A DNA stretch of 64,000 nucleotides from a virus, in the IMG/VR virus record IMGVR_UViG_3300036772_000294, positions 1 to 64,000 of that record; one strand, written 5' to 3'. Positions 42,618 to 50,133 of the stretch are shown here, in pieces; position 1 is the stretch's first letter, and each line of letters opens with the position of its first letter. The position numbers and the translations under genes were made by a program. The notes beneath the pieces were generated by a model. It had not been told where the DNA came from. It saw nothing but the letters and a program-made list of their open reading frames with translations, and did no database searches.

Positions 42618-43355
42618 CTAAAAGTCTATGTCGTCACTGTCTGCTGGTTGTTCCAGGGTAATAGGTGGCGGCGTAGTTAGAACTGGTAACTTTCTATATG
42701 TTAAAGCTGAGCTTCCCCCAGTCTTTGGAAAGAAATAAAACGAGTCATGAAAGAGTTCTGTTGTGTAAAATTCCACCGATTTCTTAGCCATATGATCCAT
42801 CAGCCCTATGTGAAGCAAATAAGTCAGAGCCTTATTCAAGTCGGGCAAGGTACAATTTAGTTTGTCGCAAATCGTCTTCTTCCTTGCCAGTGTGTACTCG
42901 TATTTATTGTCTCTCGCATACAGAAGGTACAAGTATGCCTGAAGAGCAATGAGCTCGAATGGATAACGATTGTGCATGGACTGGAACGAATTTATGTTTT
43001 TTTCTTCATCTACTAATCCTTTAAATGGCAACTTGCACCACCCATCATTGAGCTTACCATCTACATCGACGGTATAGATTTTCTTCCTTGGTGTCATACA
43101 TAGGTTCTTTATAAGCCCCTTTTTAAAAAGGATTTTTAACCCCTCGCTTACAAGAGAGCGGCTCAGCGAAGCGATCCTGGTAAGCTCAGTGAATGTCAGA
43201 CAGACAGTCCTAACTCCGTTGAGCTCTTCTTTACCAAAGAGGCAAAACACAATGTAGATTTTGAGAGCAGCAATCGCCTTCGCTGTATCAAGAGTATTAA
43301 ACTCAGTGATGCGTGAGCCGATCCAAAGAGATGGCATTTTTTTCCAAAAAAGCAT
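42618..43355 (-). CDS. Tandem winged-helix DNA-binding protein, possible replication or regulatory protein
   Basis: A 245-residue protein with GAGGAG before ATG 43355. Two winged-helix-like segments can be read: LTFTELTRIASLSRSLVSEG, then GLIKN, near residues 53-85, and TLARKKTICDKLNCTLPDLN, then ALTYLLHIGLMD, near 150-185. Two such domains are found in plasmid initiators of the RepA/RepE type, and also in regulators. No initiator iterons were found nearby. It lies between pacA and the parM locus, which points to plasmid maintenance. The role as replication initiator is uncertain. Confidence 0.45.
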   Translation of the reverse strand: MLFWKKMPSLWIGSRITEFNTLDTAKAIAALKIYIVFCLFGKEELNGVRTVCLTFTELTRIASLSRSLVSEGLKILFKKGLIKNLCMTPRKKIYTVDVDGKLNDGWCKLPFKGLVDEEKNINSFQSMHNRYPFELIALQAYLYLLYARDNKYEYTLARKKTICDKLNCTLPDLNKALTYLLHIGLMDHMAKKSVEFYTTELFHDSFYFFPKTGGSSALTYRKLPVLTTPPPITLEQPADSDDIDF

Positions 43356-43366
43356 TGGCTATCTCC

Positions 43367-43486
43367 TCAGCGTAATCTGTAAACCAAAAGCAATATTGCT
43401 ACTGCAGTTACTAGTTGAGTAAGGGCAGGAGCAATCTGACCGACCCTCTCCAGCAAAGCGACAATTTCTGCCATATGTTTAATCAT
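43367..43486 (-). CDS. Short hydrophobic peptide upstream of the winged-helix gene
   Basis: A 39-codon frame from ATG 43486 (with GGGGCAG seven bases upstream) ends twelve bases before the winged-helix start. It has a C-terminal membrane segment (LVTAVAILLLVYRLR) after an amphipathic helix. It could be a leader or a small membrane protein. No family recognised. Confidence 0.4.
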   Translation of the reverse strand: MIKHMAEIVALLERVGQIAPALTQLVTAVAILLLVYRLR

Positions 43487-43653
43487 TTTCTGCCCCATAA
43501 GTTGTCTTTGATGGGGTGATTATTTCATTGTTTTAATGCTTTGTGTTTAGAGTCTAAGAATCTATCTAGAAAGAAGATATCATGCATATGATTACATATC
43601 TAGATGATAAATATGATCATTTAGTTTCATTATGGTACTACAGGATACTTTAA

Positions 43654-43674
43654 TATGGTTCACGGTGAACCATA
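43654..43674. promoter_or_regulatory. 21-base palindrome upstream of parM
   Basis: TATGGTTCAC and GTGAACCATA form a perfect palindrome around a single G. It lies in the 357-base gap between the hydrophobic peptide and parM. A dimeric repressor site or centromere-associated site is the likeliest reading. Short direct repeats (TTTATGTCA twice, about 43729-43748) are the only other structure in this gap. Confidence 0.5.
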
Positions 43675-43843
43675 CATTTTGGAACGAACCTATTTTTGAC
43701 CTTACCAAGCAAAGCCGTTACAAATGATTTATGTCATATTTATGTCACGCCAAACGTTGACGACAGCAGCTCATATTTGCCAGAATGGTTAACGCAGCAC
43801 AGAAGCTGCGCTTACACGTTTGAACATTGCAAAGGACAAACAA

Positions 43844-44950
43844 ATGACTGACAAAATCACGCTGGTTGCTGTTGATGGCGGCTCAGGCAACATAGCTATC
43901 CGCTTTAAAAACGGGGCGGGTGAAGAGCAAGAAAGTATTACCCCCGCAAGAATTCGCAGAGGTGTAACGAAGAAGAATAACCGTGACTCCGTAACAGCTT
44001 GGGAAACTGTAAACGGTGAGACGTATTCGACTGAGGGGGCAGTAAACAATCAGGATGTTATCGATACCTGCGATCCGAACTATCAAACCAGCGATGCTAA
44101 CCGCGTGTTGGTCATTAACGCCCTGGCTCAATCCGGGCTTGCCGGCAAAGACATCGTAATAGGCGACACGCTTCCGGCAGCGCAGTTTTATAGCGATACC
44201 GATGCTATTAACCGCCCCTTGATTGCGGCGAAAAAGGAAAGTCTGCGCCAGCAGCTGAAGAACGTTAGTGGCGACATCAAAGCGCCGGTTATACGGGACG
44301 TCATTATTTTTCCTGAAGCTGTCGCGGCGTATGCGGCTTGCACCACCGACGAACGTGGAAAAACGCGGCCTGAATTTGTAGGTGTTGAAAAAACGCTGGT
44401 TGTAGACCTGGGGCGCTTTACATGCGATATCGCGGTTGTCACCCCTGATAAAACGATAATCTCCCGGCGCACATCAGAGAATGGCGTCCAGAAGATGATT
44501 CAGCGCCTCCATATGCTCTTGCAGAAGAATGAGGCGGCTCTGGGCCTTACCGAGGCCAAAGAAATCAATCTCACGGCTTTGGACGACTATATCAATCTTG
44601 GCTATATAGGTTCGAAAGCCGCGGCACGGGAAAAGGACCGGATTGATATTAAGCCCCTTGTCCATCAAGCTGCAGAATCCCTCGCTCTCGATGTGTTCAA
44701 TGACATTCGTAGCACTCATCGCAACCTGATTGATATTGACGTCGTGCTCTTCGTCGGCGGCGGCGCCAATTGGCTAGGCGGTAAGCTAAGCTATCTCCCA
44801 AACTTCGCAGAAAACTGGCATTCTTACGTTTATATTCCTGACGAGCCCCAAATGGCTAACGTGCGTGGTGTTTATCGCGAACTGATAGCCTATGAGGACG
44901 AAATTATTGCTTCCGTTCTGGAAAAATCAGAGGGGATAGCCACCAGCTAA
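43844..44950 (+). CDS. parM: ParM/StbA-type actin-like partition ATPase
   Basis: Start at ATG 43844, with AAGGAC eight bases before. The 368-residue product has actin-fold phosphate loops, VAVDGGSGNIAIRF and LVVDLGRFTCDIAVV, and the adenosine motif VVLFVGGGANWLGGKL. Such proteins form filaments that push sister plasmids apart. A small gene, parR-like, follows after ten bases. The palindrome and direct repeats upstream could be the centromere. Confidence 0.85.
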   Translation: MTDKITLVAVDGGSGNIAIRFKNGAGEEQESITPARIRRGVTKKNNRDSVTAWETVNGETYSTEGAVNNQDVIDTCDPNYQTSDANRVLVINALAQSGLAGKDIVIGDTLPAAQFYSDTDAINRPLIAAKKESLRQQLKNVSGDIKAPVIRDVIIFPEAVAAYAACTTDERGKTRPEFVGVEKTLVVDLGRFTCDIAVVTPDKTIISRRTSENGVQKMIQRLHMLLQKNEAALGLTEAKEINLTALDDYINLGYIGSKAAAREKDRIDIKPLVHQAAESLALDVFNDIRSTHRNLIDIDVVLFVGGGANWLGGKLSYLPNFAENWHSYVYIPDEPQMANVRGVYRELIAYEDEIIASVLEKSEGIATS

Positions 44951-44960
44951 AAGGTGAACA

Positions 44961-45380
44961 ATGACAACAACAAGGGCAAGAACACTGGTTCAGTTTGATT
45001 TTAATGACTACCAGACGCAGGACGTTGCTATGGGCCGATTTTATGCCGAATACAAAGGCACCAACCGCCGGTCGTTGAAGTCGAAAATGGCTACTGATGT
45101 GCTGCAGGCTGGATCGTTGTTACGAGAAGCAGACCTGTGCGCTCTAATGGACCTGATAGACAAGCCCCAATACGCCGCAGCATCAGTGACTGAACGTCGC
45201 AAAATGATTCTGTCGATGATAAACGGTGCGTTGGGCTTGTTCGGGGATGTTGAGCCACCAGCTACGCCCGCTGAACAACCAACACCCTCAGTAGCGGCTA
45301 TCAGCAAAAAAGATGAAAGCGAAATTAACGAGGTAAATGAAAAACCCGCTCATAGCAAGAAAGGGTTCCTCGGCGCTTAA
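44961..45380 (+). CDS. parR: ParR/StbB-type partition adaptor
   Basis: A 139-residue protein directly after parM. The first 60 residues (RTLVQFDFNDYQTQDVAMG; GTNRRSLKSKMATDVLQAG) could form a ribbon-helix-helix DNA-binding domain. The C-terminus is proline- and lysine-rich and ends KKGFLGA, suitable for binding filament ends. In ParMRC systems the adaptor gene is always downstream of parM. The sequence itself is variable, so the call rests on context. Confidence 0.65.
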   Translation: MTTTRARTLVQFDFNDYQTQDVAMGRFYAEYKGTNRRSLKSKMATDVLQAGSLLREADLCALMDLIDKPQYAAASVTERRKMILSMINGALGLFGDVEPPATPAEQPTPSVAAISKKDESEINEVNEKPAHSKKGFLGA

Positions 45381-45393
45381 GTTCTGTTTAACC

Positions 45394-45430
45394 AGCCCCA
45401 CCATTACTACTAGCGGTGGGGCTTACTCTC
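45394..45430 (+). terminator. Terminator of parMR
   Basis: A nine-base stem AGCCCCACC/GGTGGGGCT is followed by TACTCTCT. Moderate terminator strength. Confidence 0.55.
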
Positions 45431-45513
45431 TAACAACCCCACCAGCAACTGATCTACTCACATTAGATTTCTTTTGAGGCTAGCTTAAATTTTTTTGAAA
45501 TTAAGCTCATAAA

Positions 45514-45530
45514 TATCCTATAGTCGGATT
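45514..45530 (-). promoter_or_regulatory. C1-type operator-like motif, copy K
   Basis: TATCCTATAGTCGGATT matches the reverse complement of the motif at 13 of 17 positions. It lies 57 bases before the 45588 gene. Weaker than the other copies. Confidence 0.3.
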
Positions 45531-45587
45531 GTGGACACGAAGTCCCAATTGTGCGGTAAGTGCAATTTTTATCTATGGAGAAATATT

Positions 45588-45791
45588 ATGAATGGTTCAA
45601 TTACAACCATAACAAAGCATAGCTATATGAGCTTAGAAAAACGTTTGAAGGAGATAGCTCGTGCCTGGCGGGAGTTGGAAAAATTCGGACGTTCGGTGTG
45701 GCGAGATGAATTAATGAGCAAGCTATTAGCTGAATTCGTTCGTCTAATACCGCAAGCCAAATACTATGGTTTTATTACAGATAAAAAATAG
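45588..45791 (+). CDS. Small basic protein of unknown function
   Basis: The ATG at 45588 has GGAG ten bases upstream. The 67-residue product is helical and basic (SLEKRLKEIARAWRELEKFG), with no membrane segment. It forms a single-gene unit with a terminator right behind it. No family is recognised; a DNA- or RNA-binding regulator is possible. Confidence 0.5.
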   Translation: MNGSITTITKHSYMSLEKRLKEIARAWRELEKFGRSVWRDELMSKLLAEFVRLIPQAKYYGFITDKK

Positions 45792-45810
45792 ATTCGATCT
45801 GGTTTTTTAA

Positions 45811-45830
45811 GGGGTGGAAGCCCCTTTTTT
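45811..45830 (+). terminator. Rho-independent terminator
   Basis: GGGG-TGGAAG-CCCC stem followed by TTTTTT, twenty bases after the 45588-45791 gene. Confidence 0.75.
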
Positions 45831-45934
45831 AAGCATATGAAGACGCGAGAAGCGGATTGACTAACATTCTGCCCAAGCATCGTCTTTGTATGCAGCCCCC
45901 ATTGGGAGGCTGCATTAGCATTCTTACCTGAACA

Positions 45935-46015
45935 TTAACGAGCTTCCAGGTAATCCAGGATGGCCATGATAATGACCAACACTGCTTGCACGATTTTTAA
46001 AGCTAGTACCACCAT
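45935..46015 (-). CDS. TisB/DinQ-like hydrophobic peptide, candidate type I toxin
   Basis: A 26-residue frame with ATG at 46015 and GGTGA five bases upstream. Its product starts MVVLALKIVQAVLVIIMAI and ends with a charged tail (LDYLEAR). One membrane-spanning helix and a short acidic-basic end resemble TisB, DinQ and Ibs-type toxins, which depolarise the inner membrane. The leader on the same strand contains a CCGTGAA/TTCACGG stem. Two related plus-strand RNA units lie upstream, antisense to the leader. Expression and toxicity are inferred. Confidence 0.55.
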   Translation of the reverse strand: MVVLALKIVQAVLVIIMAILDYLEAR

Positions 46016-46090
46016 AGTGTCACCAATTTCGTGGTTCTCACCTTCCCGTGAAAGCCCTTGGGTTTTCATTCACGGTATGTGTGCATCGTG

Positions 46091-46177
46091 CTGACAGATA
46101 CACTCGCGGCTCGAATTGGTTTGGGCTCAGTTCCCGCATCACCAGGAACTGGAAAATCTAAATACTCTTTTTTTTTA
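46091..46177 (+). ncRNA. Possible antitoxin-type RNA unit 1
   Basis: It begins with CTGACAGATACACTCGC, shared with unit 2, then has a CAGTTCC/GGAACTG stem and a T-run about 16 bases later (46168-46176). A promoter is not clear. It lies opposite to the leader of the hydrophobic peptide gene, as expected for an antisense regulator. Confidence 0.35.
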
Positions 46178-46244
46178 GTCTGTTAGTTCAGCCGAACAAA
46201 ATAATCCCGCTAAAAGTTTGTCGTTCTCTGCCCGTATACGTTAA

Positions 46245-46348
46245 TCTTACCTCGCTGGCAGATACACTCGCCGAAAGTGACGTTCGAAGCTTTAGCTGGA
46301 AATTTCACTTTAAGAAAAGCCTGGACTCATCATCCGGGCTTTTTTTTA
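46245..46348 (+). ncRNA. Possible antitoxin-type RNA unit 2
   Basis: CTGGCAGATACACTCGC at 46255-46271 repeats unit 1 with one mismatch. A good terminator follows: AAGCCTGG/CCGGGCTT with eight T residues (46317-46347). A weak promoter (TTGTCG, 17 bases, TTAATC) ends about 46247. The 330 bases beyond this (46349-46682) show nothing I can name. Confidence 0.4.
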
Positions 46349-46682
46349 TCCAAAATTCCCAACAATGATTCTTTCTTATAGATAAATACTATATATAGGT
46401 GTCTAACCCTATGTCATTGCCTATATGCTGAGTATTCTAGTAACTAATCGGCTGAGAACAAGTATTAATTTCGCCGGGGATTTGAGGTTGTGACAGGCTG
46501 AAATTCGCTAAGTCCACGGCACATAAGGCCCGTAGGATTTGTCAATGGGATGCAAAAAAAATGATAATTTTGATCGAATGCTGATTTCTTAAACTTTATG
46601 GATAATCGGGTTACGTACTTTTACTCAAAACAGTTATTCAAACCTTTCAAATAAATTTATCCATGCTCTCCGGCAATTATCA

Positions 46683-47057
46683 TCAAGCACTTTTCCGAAC
46701 ATTTCGGAGTAGCCGATCCAGCATATGCATCATTGGCACATACTCGTCCGGTCGTTGTCTTTTCTTTCTCGGCTTGTTCACGTCCATGGCCAGACGCGTT
46801 TTCATGTGTCGGAAGTATTTCTCTTTGATGGATATCAGCCGGAACTTGTGCGGCCGCCCACTCTGGCAATGACATACCGCGTTCGCGGAAGTTGAGAATT
46901 CCAGGCAGCGGTTATAGACCGAGGCTTGTTGAACCTGGTGATCGGGATACCGAACCTGAAGAATGTCAGTTAGCTGGCGGGCTGTAACGTAATCGCCAAG
47001 CTCCAGCATTAGCGCAGATATTTCCCTGCTTGTAATGTTGGGTTTGCTGACGATCAT
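46683..47057 (-). CDS. Phage protein of unknown function, helix-turn-helix-like
   Basis: Start at ATG 47057 with AGGAG six bases upstream, in preference to longer frames. The 124-residue product begins with TSREISALMLELGDYVTARQ, which together with the following LTDILQV looks like a winged-helix (arrest then recognition helix). It ends with a basic region (NKPRKKRQRPDEYV). Operator/promoter copy F lies 56 bases upstream. It may be a DNA-binding regulator. Confidence 0.5.
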   Translation of the reverse strand: MIVSKPNITSREISALMLELGDYVTARQLTDILQVRYPDHQVQQASVYNRCLEFSTSANAVCHCQSGRPHKFRLISIKEKYFRHMKTRLAMDVNKPRKKRQRPDEYVPMMHMLDRLLRNVRKSA

Positions 47058-47112
47058 GAAAGCTCCTGGCGGTTTAATCACGGTGGCTAATGTGGGGGTG
47101 ACAATAATACCT

Positions 47113-47136
47113 CTTATCCTAAACATTGAATTTATT
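47113..47136 (-). promoter_or_regulatory. C1-type operator/promoter motif, copy F
   Basis: Minus strand: AATAAATTCA then ATGTTTAGGATAAG. A perfect -35 box TTGACA lies 16 bases before TAGGAT, so this copy overlaps a credible sigma-70 promoter for the 46683-47057 gene. Confidence 0.65.
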
Positions 47137-47152
47137 TTGTCAAAATTAAGGC

Positions 47153-47182
47153 GTAAAAAAAGGCAGAGCCTGAGCTCTGCCT
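47153..47182 (-). terminator. Rho-independent terminator
   Basis: Minus strand: a nine-base perfect stem AGGCAGAGC/GCTCTGCCT with a four-base loop, followed by a T-run. It ends the 47198-48361 gene. Confidence 0.85.
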
Positions 47183-47197
47183 GTGAGTTTATTCCTT

Positions 47198-48361
47198 CTA
47201 TGCGGCTACCTTACCGTGTTCTGCTTCCCATTCCTGAACACGCTTTCGGCCCAATGCAATAGCAGCACGCGCTGACGTTTCGCTCATGCCTTTCATCTCG
47301 CTCAGCGTAGCCGGTGAATGGGACATCAGATAACGCAATGTCGGAATATTCCCCGCCTCCAGCGCGCTAAGTGTTCGTGCTGGCAGGCCCAGGTCGGCAA
47401 TGTAAATGCTGTCTGCCCACAGCGCGCGCTCCACCAGCAGCGGGTGCGATTCACTCAGGAGGGACACAATACGGTCGCACAATCCCCCATCAAGTTCTGA
47501 TGGCCAGTCGCCTTTAAAGAGTCCCAGGCTTGAACGAACCGGCGTACACCACTCTGTAGGCTGTACCAGTAGATCCACGCCAACAGTGGAACGCACGACA
47601 ATGTGCCATGGCAGTTTATCCACCAGCACGATATCTCTGTCCTGAATACGTGACTTAAGGGCGAACTGGTAAACGTAGATAAAGAATTCAGTACCCTTGT
47701 ATCCGTAGAAGATCTGGCCGTGAACATTCCCCTCCGTTTTTTCCAGATTCGACCAGGCCGTTTTTAGCTTCCCGATAAGCGTTACATTGTGGTCCTGCAA
47801 TTCGAGATTGTCGGCCTTGAGTTTGTTATTAGCTTTACGCAGCTCCCGCGCTTCATCGGCCTGCTTATCAATGGTGGCATTTTTCTCTTTAAGCTCTTTG
47901 CTTTTACGCGCCAGCTGGTCGGCCTGCCGTTGCGGATTAAGAGATTTTAGGCTGTGATTCTCGGCTTTCAAATCACTCTCGACCAACAGCTTAACCTTCA
48001 GTGCCTGACGAAACTCCTCAGCTTTATTCAGCGCCTCGTCGCGAGCAAATTCCAGATCCGCTATGCGATCGCATAGTTCCTTTTGGCCTTCATCCATACG
48101 TTGCTGGGTGTCGGTGAGCTGCGCCTGCACGGTTAGCAGCTGGACCTGCAATTTTTCGCATTGCTCCACCAGCTCGTTGTATTCGTCGTAGTCCTCATTT
48201 TGACGGTTTATCAGCAGCGCTTGTGTCTGGTTGATGTGCGTATCAGCACTCTCCAGCACGGCGATTAACAGATCAGACCCTCGGGCTTGGTTAATCGCCA
48301 GTTTGATTTGCGCGCGCAGGGGTTCGAACATCGTAACGATGGTGTTTTCTTCTTGAGACAT
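47198..48361 (-). CDS. Coiled-coil protein with RNA polymerase alpha-CTD-like domain
   Basis: A 387-residue protein. Residues about 55-215 are coiled coil (EQCEKLQVQLLTVQAQLTDT; KKLKADNLELQ type heptads). A middle domain follows (IFYGYKGTEFFIYVYQF, VDLLVQPTEWCTPVR). The last 70 residues read IADLGLPARTLSALEAGNIP and LSEMKGMSETSARAAIALG, closely like the RNA polymerase alpha C-terminal helix-hairpin-helix domain. Such a fusion could bind DNA near promoters or bind transcription factors. It is a single gene with its own terminator. Confidence 0.6.
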   Translation of the reverse strand: MSQEENTIVTMFEPLRAQIKLAINQARGSDLLIAVLESADTHINQTQALLINRQNEDYDEYNELVEQCEKLQVQLLTVQAQLTDTQQRMDEGQKELCDRIADLEFARDEALNKAEEFRQALKVKLLVESDLKAENHSLKSLNPQRQADQLARKSKELKEKNATIDKQADEARELRKANNKLKADNLELQDHNVTLIGKLKTAWSNLEKTEGNVHGQIFYGYKGTEFFIYVYQFALKSRIQDRDIVLVDKLPWHIVVRSTVGVDLLVQPTEWCTPVRSSLGLFKGDWPSELDGGLCDRIVSLLSESHPLLVERALWADSIYIADLGLPARTLSALEAGNIPTLRYLMSHSPATLSEMKGMSETSARAAIALGRKRVQEWEAEHGKVAA

Positions 48362-48424
48362 GGGCGTGTTACCTTTGAAATATGTTCTGAAGAGCCTTAT
48401 TCAGGCTCTGGTAAAATGCGGAAA

Positions 48425-48598
48425 TTAAGATTTCACTTGAGCTGTGGCCGCGCTGAGCATTCCAGCAAGCCCGGTTGATCCAATCAGCACCAGCGCCGCC
48501 GAAAGGCCAGTTAACCAATATGCGTGGATATCGAAGCTAAAGCCCAGCAGCGCGCAACCGGCAATGAATATGGATAAAAGAACGTAAGTAATTAGCAT
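48425..48598 (-). CDS. Small membrane protein, two membrane segments
   Basis: The ATG at 48598 follows GGAGTAAAC. The 57-residue product has two hydrophobic helices (TYVLLSIFIAGCALLGF; LTGLSAALVLIGSTGLAGM) and a short hydrophilic end. It follows another small membrane protein gene by fourteen bases. A holin or antiholin is possible, given that none is seen near the endolysin, but this is only a guess. Confidence 0.5.
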   Translation of the reverse strand: MLITYVLLSIFIAGCALLGFSFDIHAYWLTGLSAALVLIGSTGLAGMLSAATAQVKS

Positions 48599-48612
48599 GT
48601 TTACTCCTGCCG

Positions 48613-48744
48613 TTAAGTGGCTGCACCTGTCAGAAAAATTGCACCAAAGAGGAAATACCCCCAACCGTTCAGCCCATTGATTGCCATATAGGCAGCCGCT
48701 ATGGCGCAGATAATGCCTGGTATAATCAGTATTCCGGCTTTCAA
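48613..48744 (-). CDS. Small membrane protein starting at TTG
   Basis: A 43-residue frame opens with TTG at 48744, overlapping the stop of the upstream gene (TTGA), with AGGGG about nine bases upstream. It has two hydrophobic stretches (ILIIPGIICAIAAAYMA; YFLFGAIFLTGAAT). It lies between the TetR-like gene and the next small membrane gene. Overlapping stop/start indicates coupled translation. Role unknown. Confidence 0.45.
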   Translation of the reverse strand: MKAGILIIPGIICAIAAAYMAINGLNGWGYFLFGAIFLTGAAT

Positions 48745-49121
48745 CTGGTGAACCCCTGTTTGTATTTGAGGAAAAACTTGTAGCGTGTCTTGTCTTTATC
48801 CATGTGGCGGATCGTATTTCGGGCCAGCATGATAATGTCGTGATGGTTTTCGTTGCGGGCGCCCAGCTCGTCAAGCAGCGAGGCCACCAGCAAAAGTAGC
48901 TCTTCTCTCCCCCCGAAATAGTTATAAAAACGCTGCCGGGAGTAGCCGTAGGCAATGAGGCATGAAGGGCCAAAATCCAGCGCAGGGTTGTGCTCAAAAA
49001 ACAGTAGCGCCGCAGTAATCATCCCCGAGTAGGCCGTCATTGCTTTTACATGCTCTGATACGCCCATATTTGCCAGGAACCTGCGAACTTCCACGTCTGA
49101 AATCGCTGTCTGTGCGCTCAT
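48741..49121 (-). CDS. TetR-like small protein
   Basis: The ATG at 49121 overlaps the stop of the nuclease gene (ATGA) and has GGAG seven bases before. The 126-residue product has AALLFFEHNPALDFGPS followed by GYSRQRFYNYFGGREELLLL, which resembles the DNA-binding head of TetR regulators (aA..lF......as...rt.fYyhF.sKeeL). The ligand-binding domain is missing or short, so it may be DNA-binding only. Confidence 0.5.
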   Translation of the reverse strand: MSAQTAISDVEVRRFLANMGVSEHVKAMTAYSGMITAALLFFEHNPALDFGPSCLIAYGYSRQRFYNYFGGREELLLLVASLLDELGARNENHHDIIMLARNTIRHMDKDKTRYKFFLKYKQGFTS

Positions 49122-49696
49122 ATCTGGCTCCATAATTTATCCGTTTCGTACTCTGGCATTGCTTCATCAGCATCGAGCTCCCAGTACGTCTCCAGTAGCC
49201 GGATGGCTTCCTTATGCCCATAAGCGACCACGCAGTAATAACCTTGCTCCGTAAGTCGGTTGAGGATGGCTTTTTGATTGTCGGAAGGACGGTTTTTGCC
49301 GTATTTCAGTTCAAGGCGCATGCCGAAATACACACCGCGTGGTGCATCGAGAATCGTGTCGGGATATCCTGACTTTTGTCCCTCAGCTTTCATCTTCCCG
49401 GCTGTGGCCTTGCTGCGTTTGCCTCCATTCGGCACAGCGGTTAACAGGTCATATAGCTCAATGTTAAACAGTTCAAAGTTACGGAAGATTCGCGCCTGCT
49501 CGTAGTGCTCGGGCTGCTTTTTGAAGTGCTCTGGGTGTCTTTCCAGATAATTCAGCGCCGCCTGGTGCGGAGAGCTCGTTTTGCTCGCGGCCAGTAGGGC
49601 ATTCGCAGCAGTTATCCGGCGGGTTTTTGGTAGCGCCGCTGCACTACGTTGCTGAAAGTCCTTAAGCCATTCATCGGTAAATCGTGCTGATTTCAC
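49118..49696 (-). CDS. VRR-NUC-type nuclease
   Basis: The start is GTG 49696 with GGAGG five bases upstream. The 192-residue product has the PD-(D/E)xK layout of VRR-NUC phage proteins: SGYPDTILDAPRGVYFGM (Asp113), RLELKYGKNRPSDNQ (Glu129, Lys131, Gln141) and a C-terminal GYYCVVAYGHKEAI. Members act as structure-specific nucleases in phage recombination or repair. Operator/promoter copy G sits 22 bases upstream. Confidence 0.75.
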   Translation of the reverse strand: MKSARFTDEWLKDFQQRSAAALPKTRRITAANALLAASKTSSPHQAALNYLERHPEHFKKQPEHYEQARIFRNFELFNIELYDLLTAVPNGGKRSKATAGKMKAEGQKSGYPDTILDAPRGVYFGMRLELKYGKNRPSDNQKAILNRLTEQGYYCVVAYGHKEAIRLLETYWELDADEAMPEYETDKLWSQI

Positions 49697-49717
49697 ATTA
49701 ACCTCCGTGAAATTACC

Positions 49718-49741
49718 CTTATCCTAAAACATGATTTTTTA
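49718..49741 (-). promoter_or_regulatory. C1-type operator/promoter motif, copy G
   Basis: Minus strand: AAAAAATCA then TGTTTTAGGATAAG, 22 bases upstream of the nuclease start. The short distance suggests that TAGGAT is in or near the -10 region of its promoter. Confidence 0.6.
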
Positions 49742-49803
49742 TTGGTTATTAAAGAGCATTACGCACTTCAGGAATGCGTCAGCACCTGCCTTTTGCAGGC
49801 ACT

Positions 49804-49829
49804 CAAAAACGCCACCTGCATAGGTGGCG
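49804..49829 (-). terminator. Rho-independent terminator
   Basis: Minus strand: CGCCACCT-ATGC-AGGTGGCG stem followed by TTTTTG, after the 49838-50020 gene. Confidence 0.75.
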
Positions 49830-49837
49830 CTACGAAC

Positions 49838-50020
49838 TTATTGAAGGTTTATCGAATGCTCATAAATAATGAACAGCAGCCATACCGCGGCCAGAATGGC
49901 CGGGGCAGCAAGGACCATCTGAGCCAACGAGCGCAGCATTGTAGTTTTTTTACCGCGAGGAATAGCCTGTACTGTAGGGGTATGTCTGGAGGGGATATCT
50001 CGACCGACGTATTGGGTCAT
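49838..50020 (-). CDS. Small membrane protein
   Basis: A 60-residue protein with AAAGGATAATACC before the ATG at 50020. The first half is polar and basic (MTQYVGRDIPSRHTP; IPRGKKTT) and the second half is a single membrane helix (LAAPAILAAVWLLFIIYEH). It has its own terminator. A hairpin with a plus-strand T-run lies in its upstream region. A lysogenic or early membrane function is possible; no family recognised. Confidence 0.5.
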   Translation of the reverse strand: MTQYVGRDIPSRHTPTVQAIPRGKKTTMLRSLAQMVLAAPAILAAVWLLFIIYEHSINLQ

Positions 50021-50087
50021 GGTATTATCCTTTTCGATTTGGCATTGGTTGTGTCCGCAAAAACTAGACCTTTGCCGGGTTAAGAAG

Positions 50088-50113
50088 AGCCAGCGTAATG
50101 CTGGCTTTTTTTT
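50088..50113 (+). terminator. Plus-strand terminator without a plus-strand gene
   Basis: AGCCAGC-GTAAT-GCTGGCT stem followed by eight T residues. It lies in the leader region of the 49838-50020 membrane protein. It would end an antisense RNA, or act on the minus strand only as a hairpin. Confidence 0.6.
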
Positions 50114-50133
50114 ATCTCTTTGTGAGAGACAGT

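Noticed and set aside
43356-43843. Replication origin with iterons or DnaA boxes
   Set aside because: No array of direct repeats and no TTATCCACA box was found; only one palindrome and a short repeat pair are present.
46383-46402. CTATATATAG palindrome as a LexA box for the toxin-like gene
   Set aside because: It lacks the CTG...CAG ends with ten-base spacing that LexA needs, so SOS control cannot be claimed.
46657-46875. 72-codon minus-strand frame
   Set aside because: It lies in another frame within the 46683-47057 gene, which has the better start and composition.
48425-48997. Long 190-codon frame covering several small genes
   Set aside because: Only its last 57 codons look real; the rest runs out of frame through the TetR-like gene and the TTG-started membrane gene.
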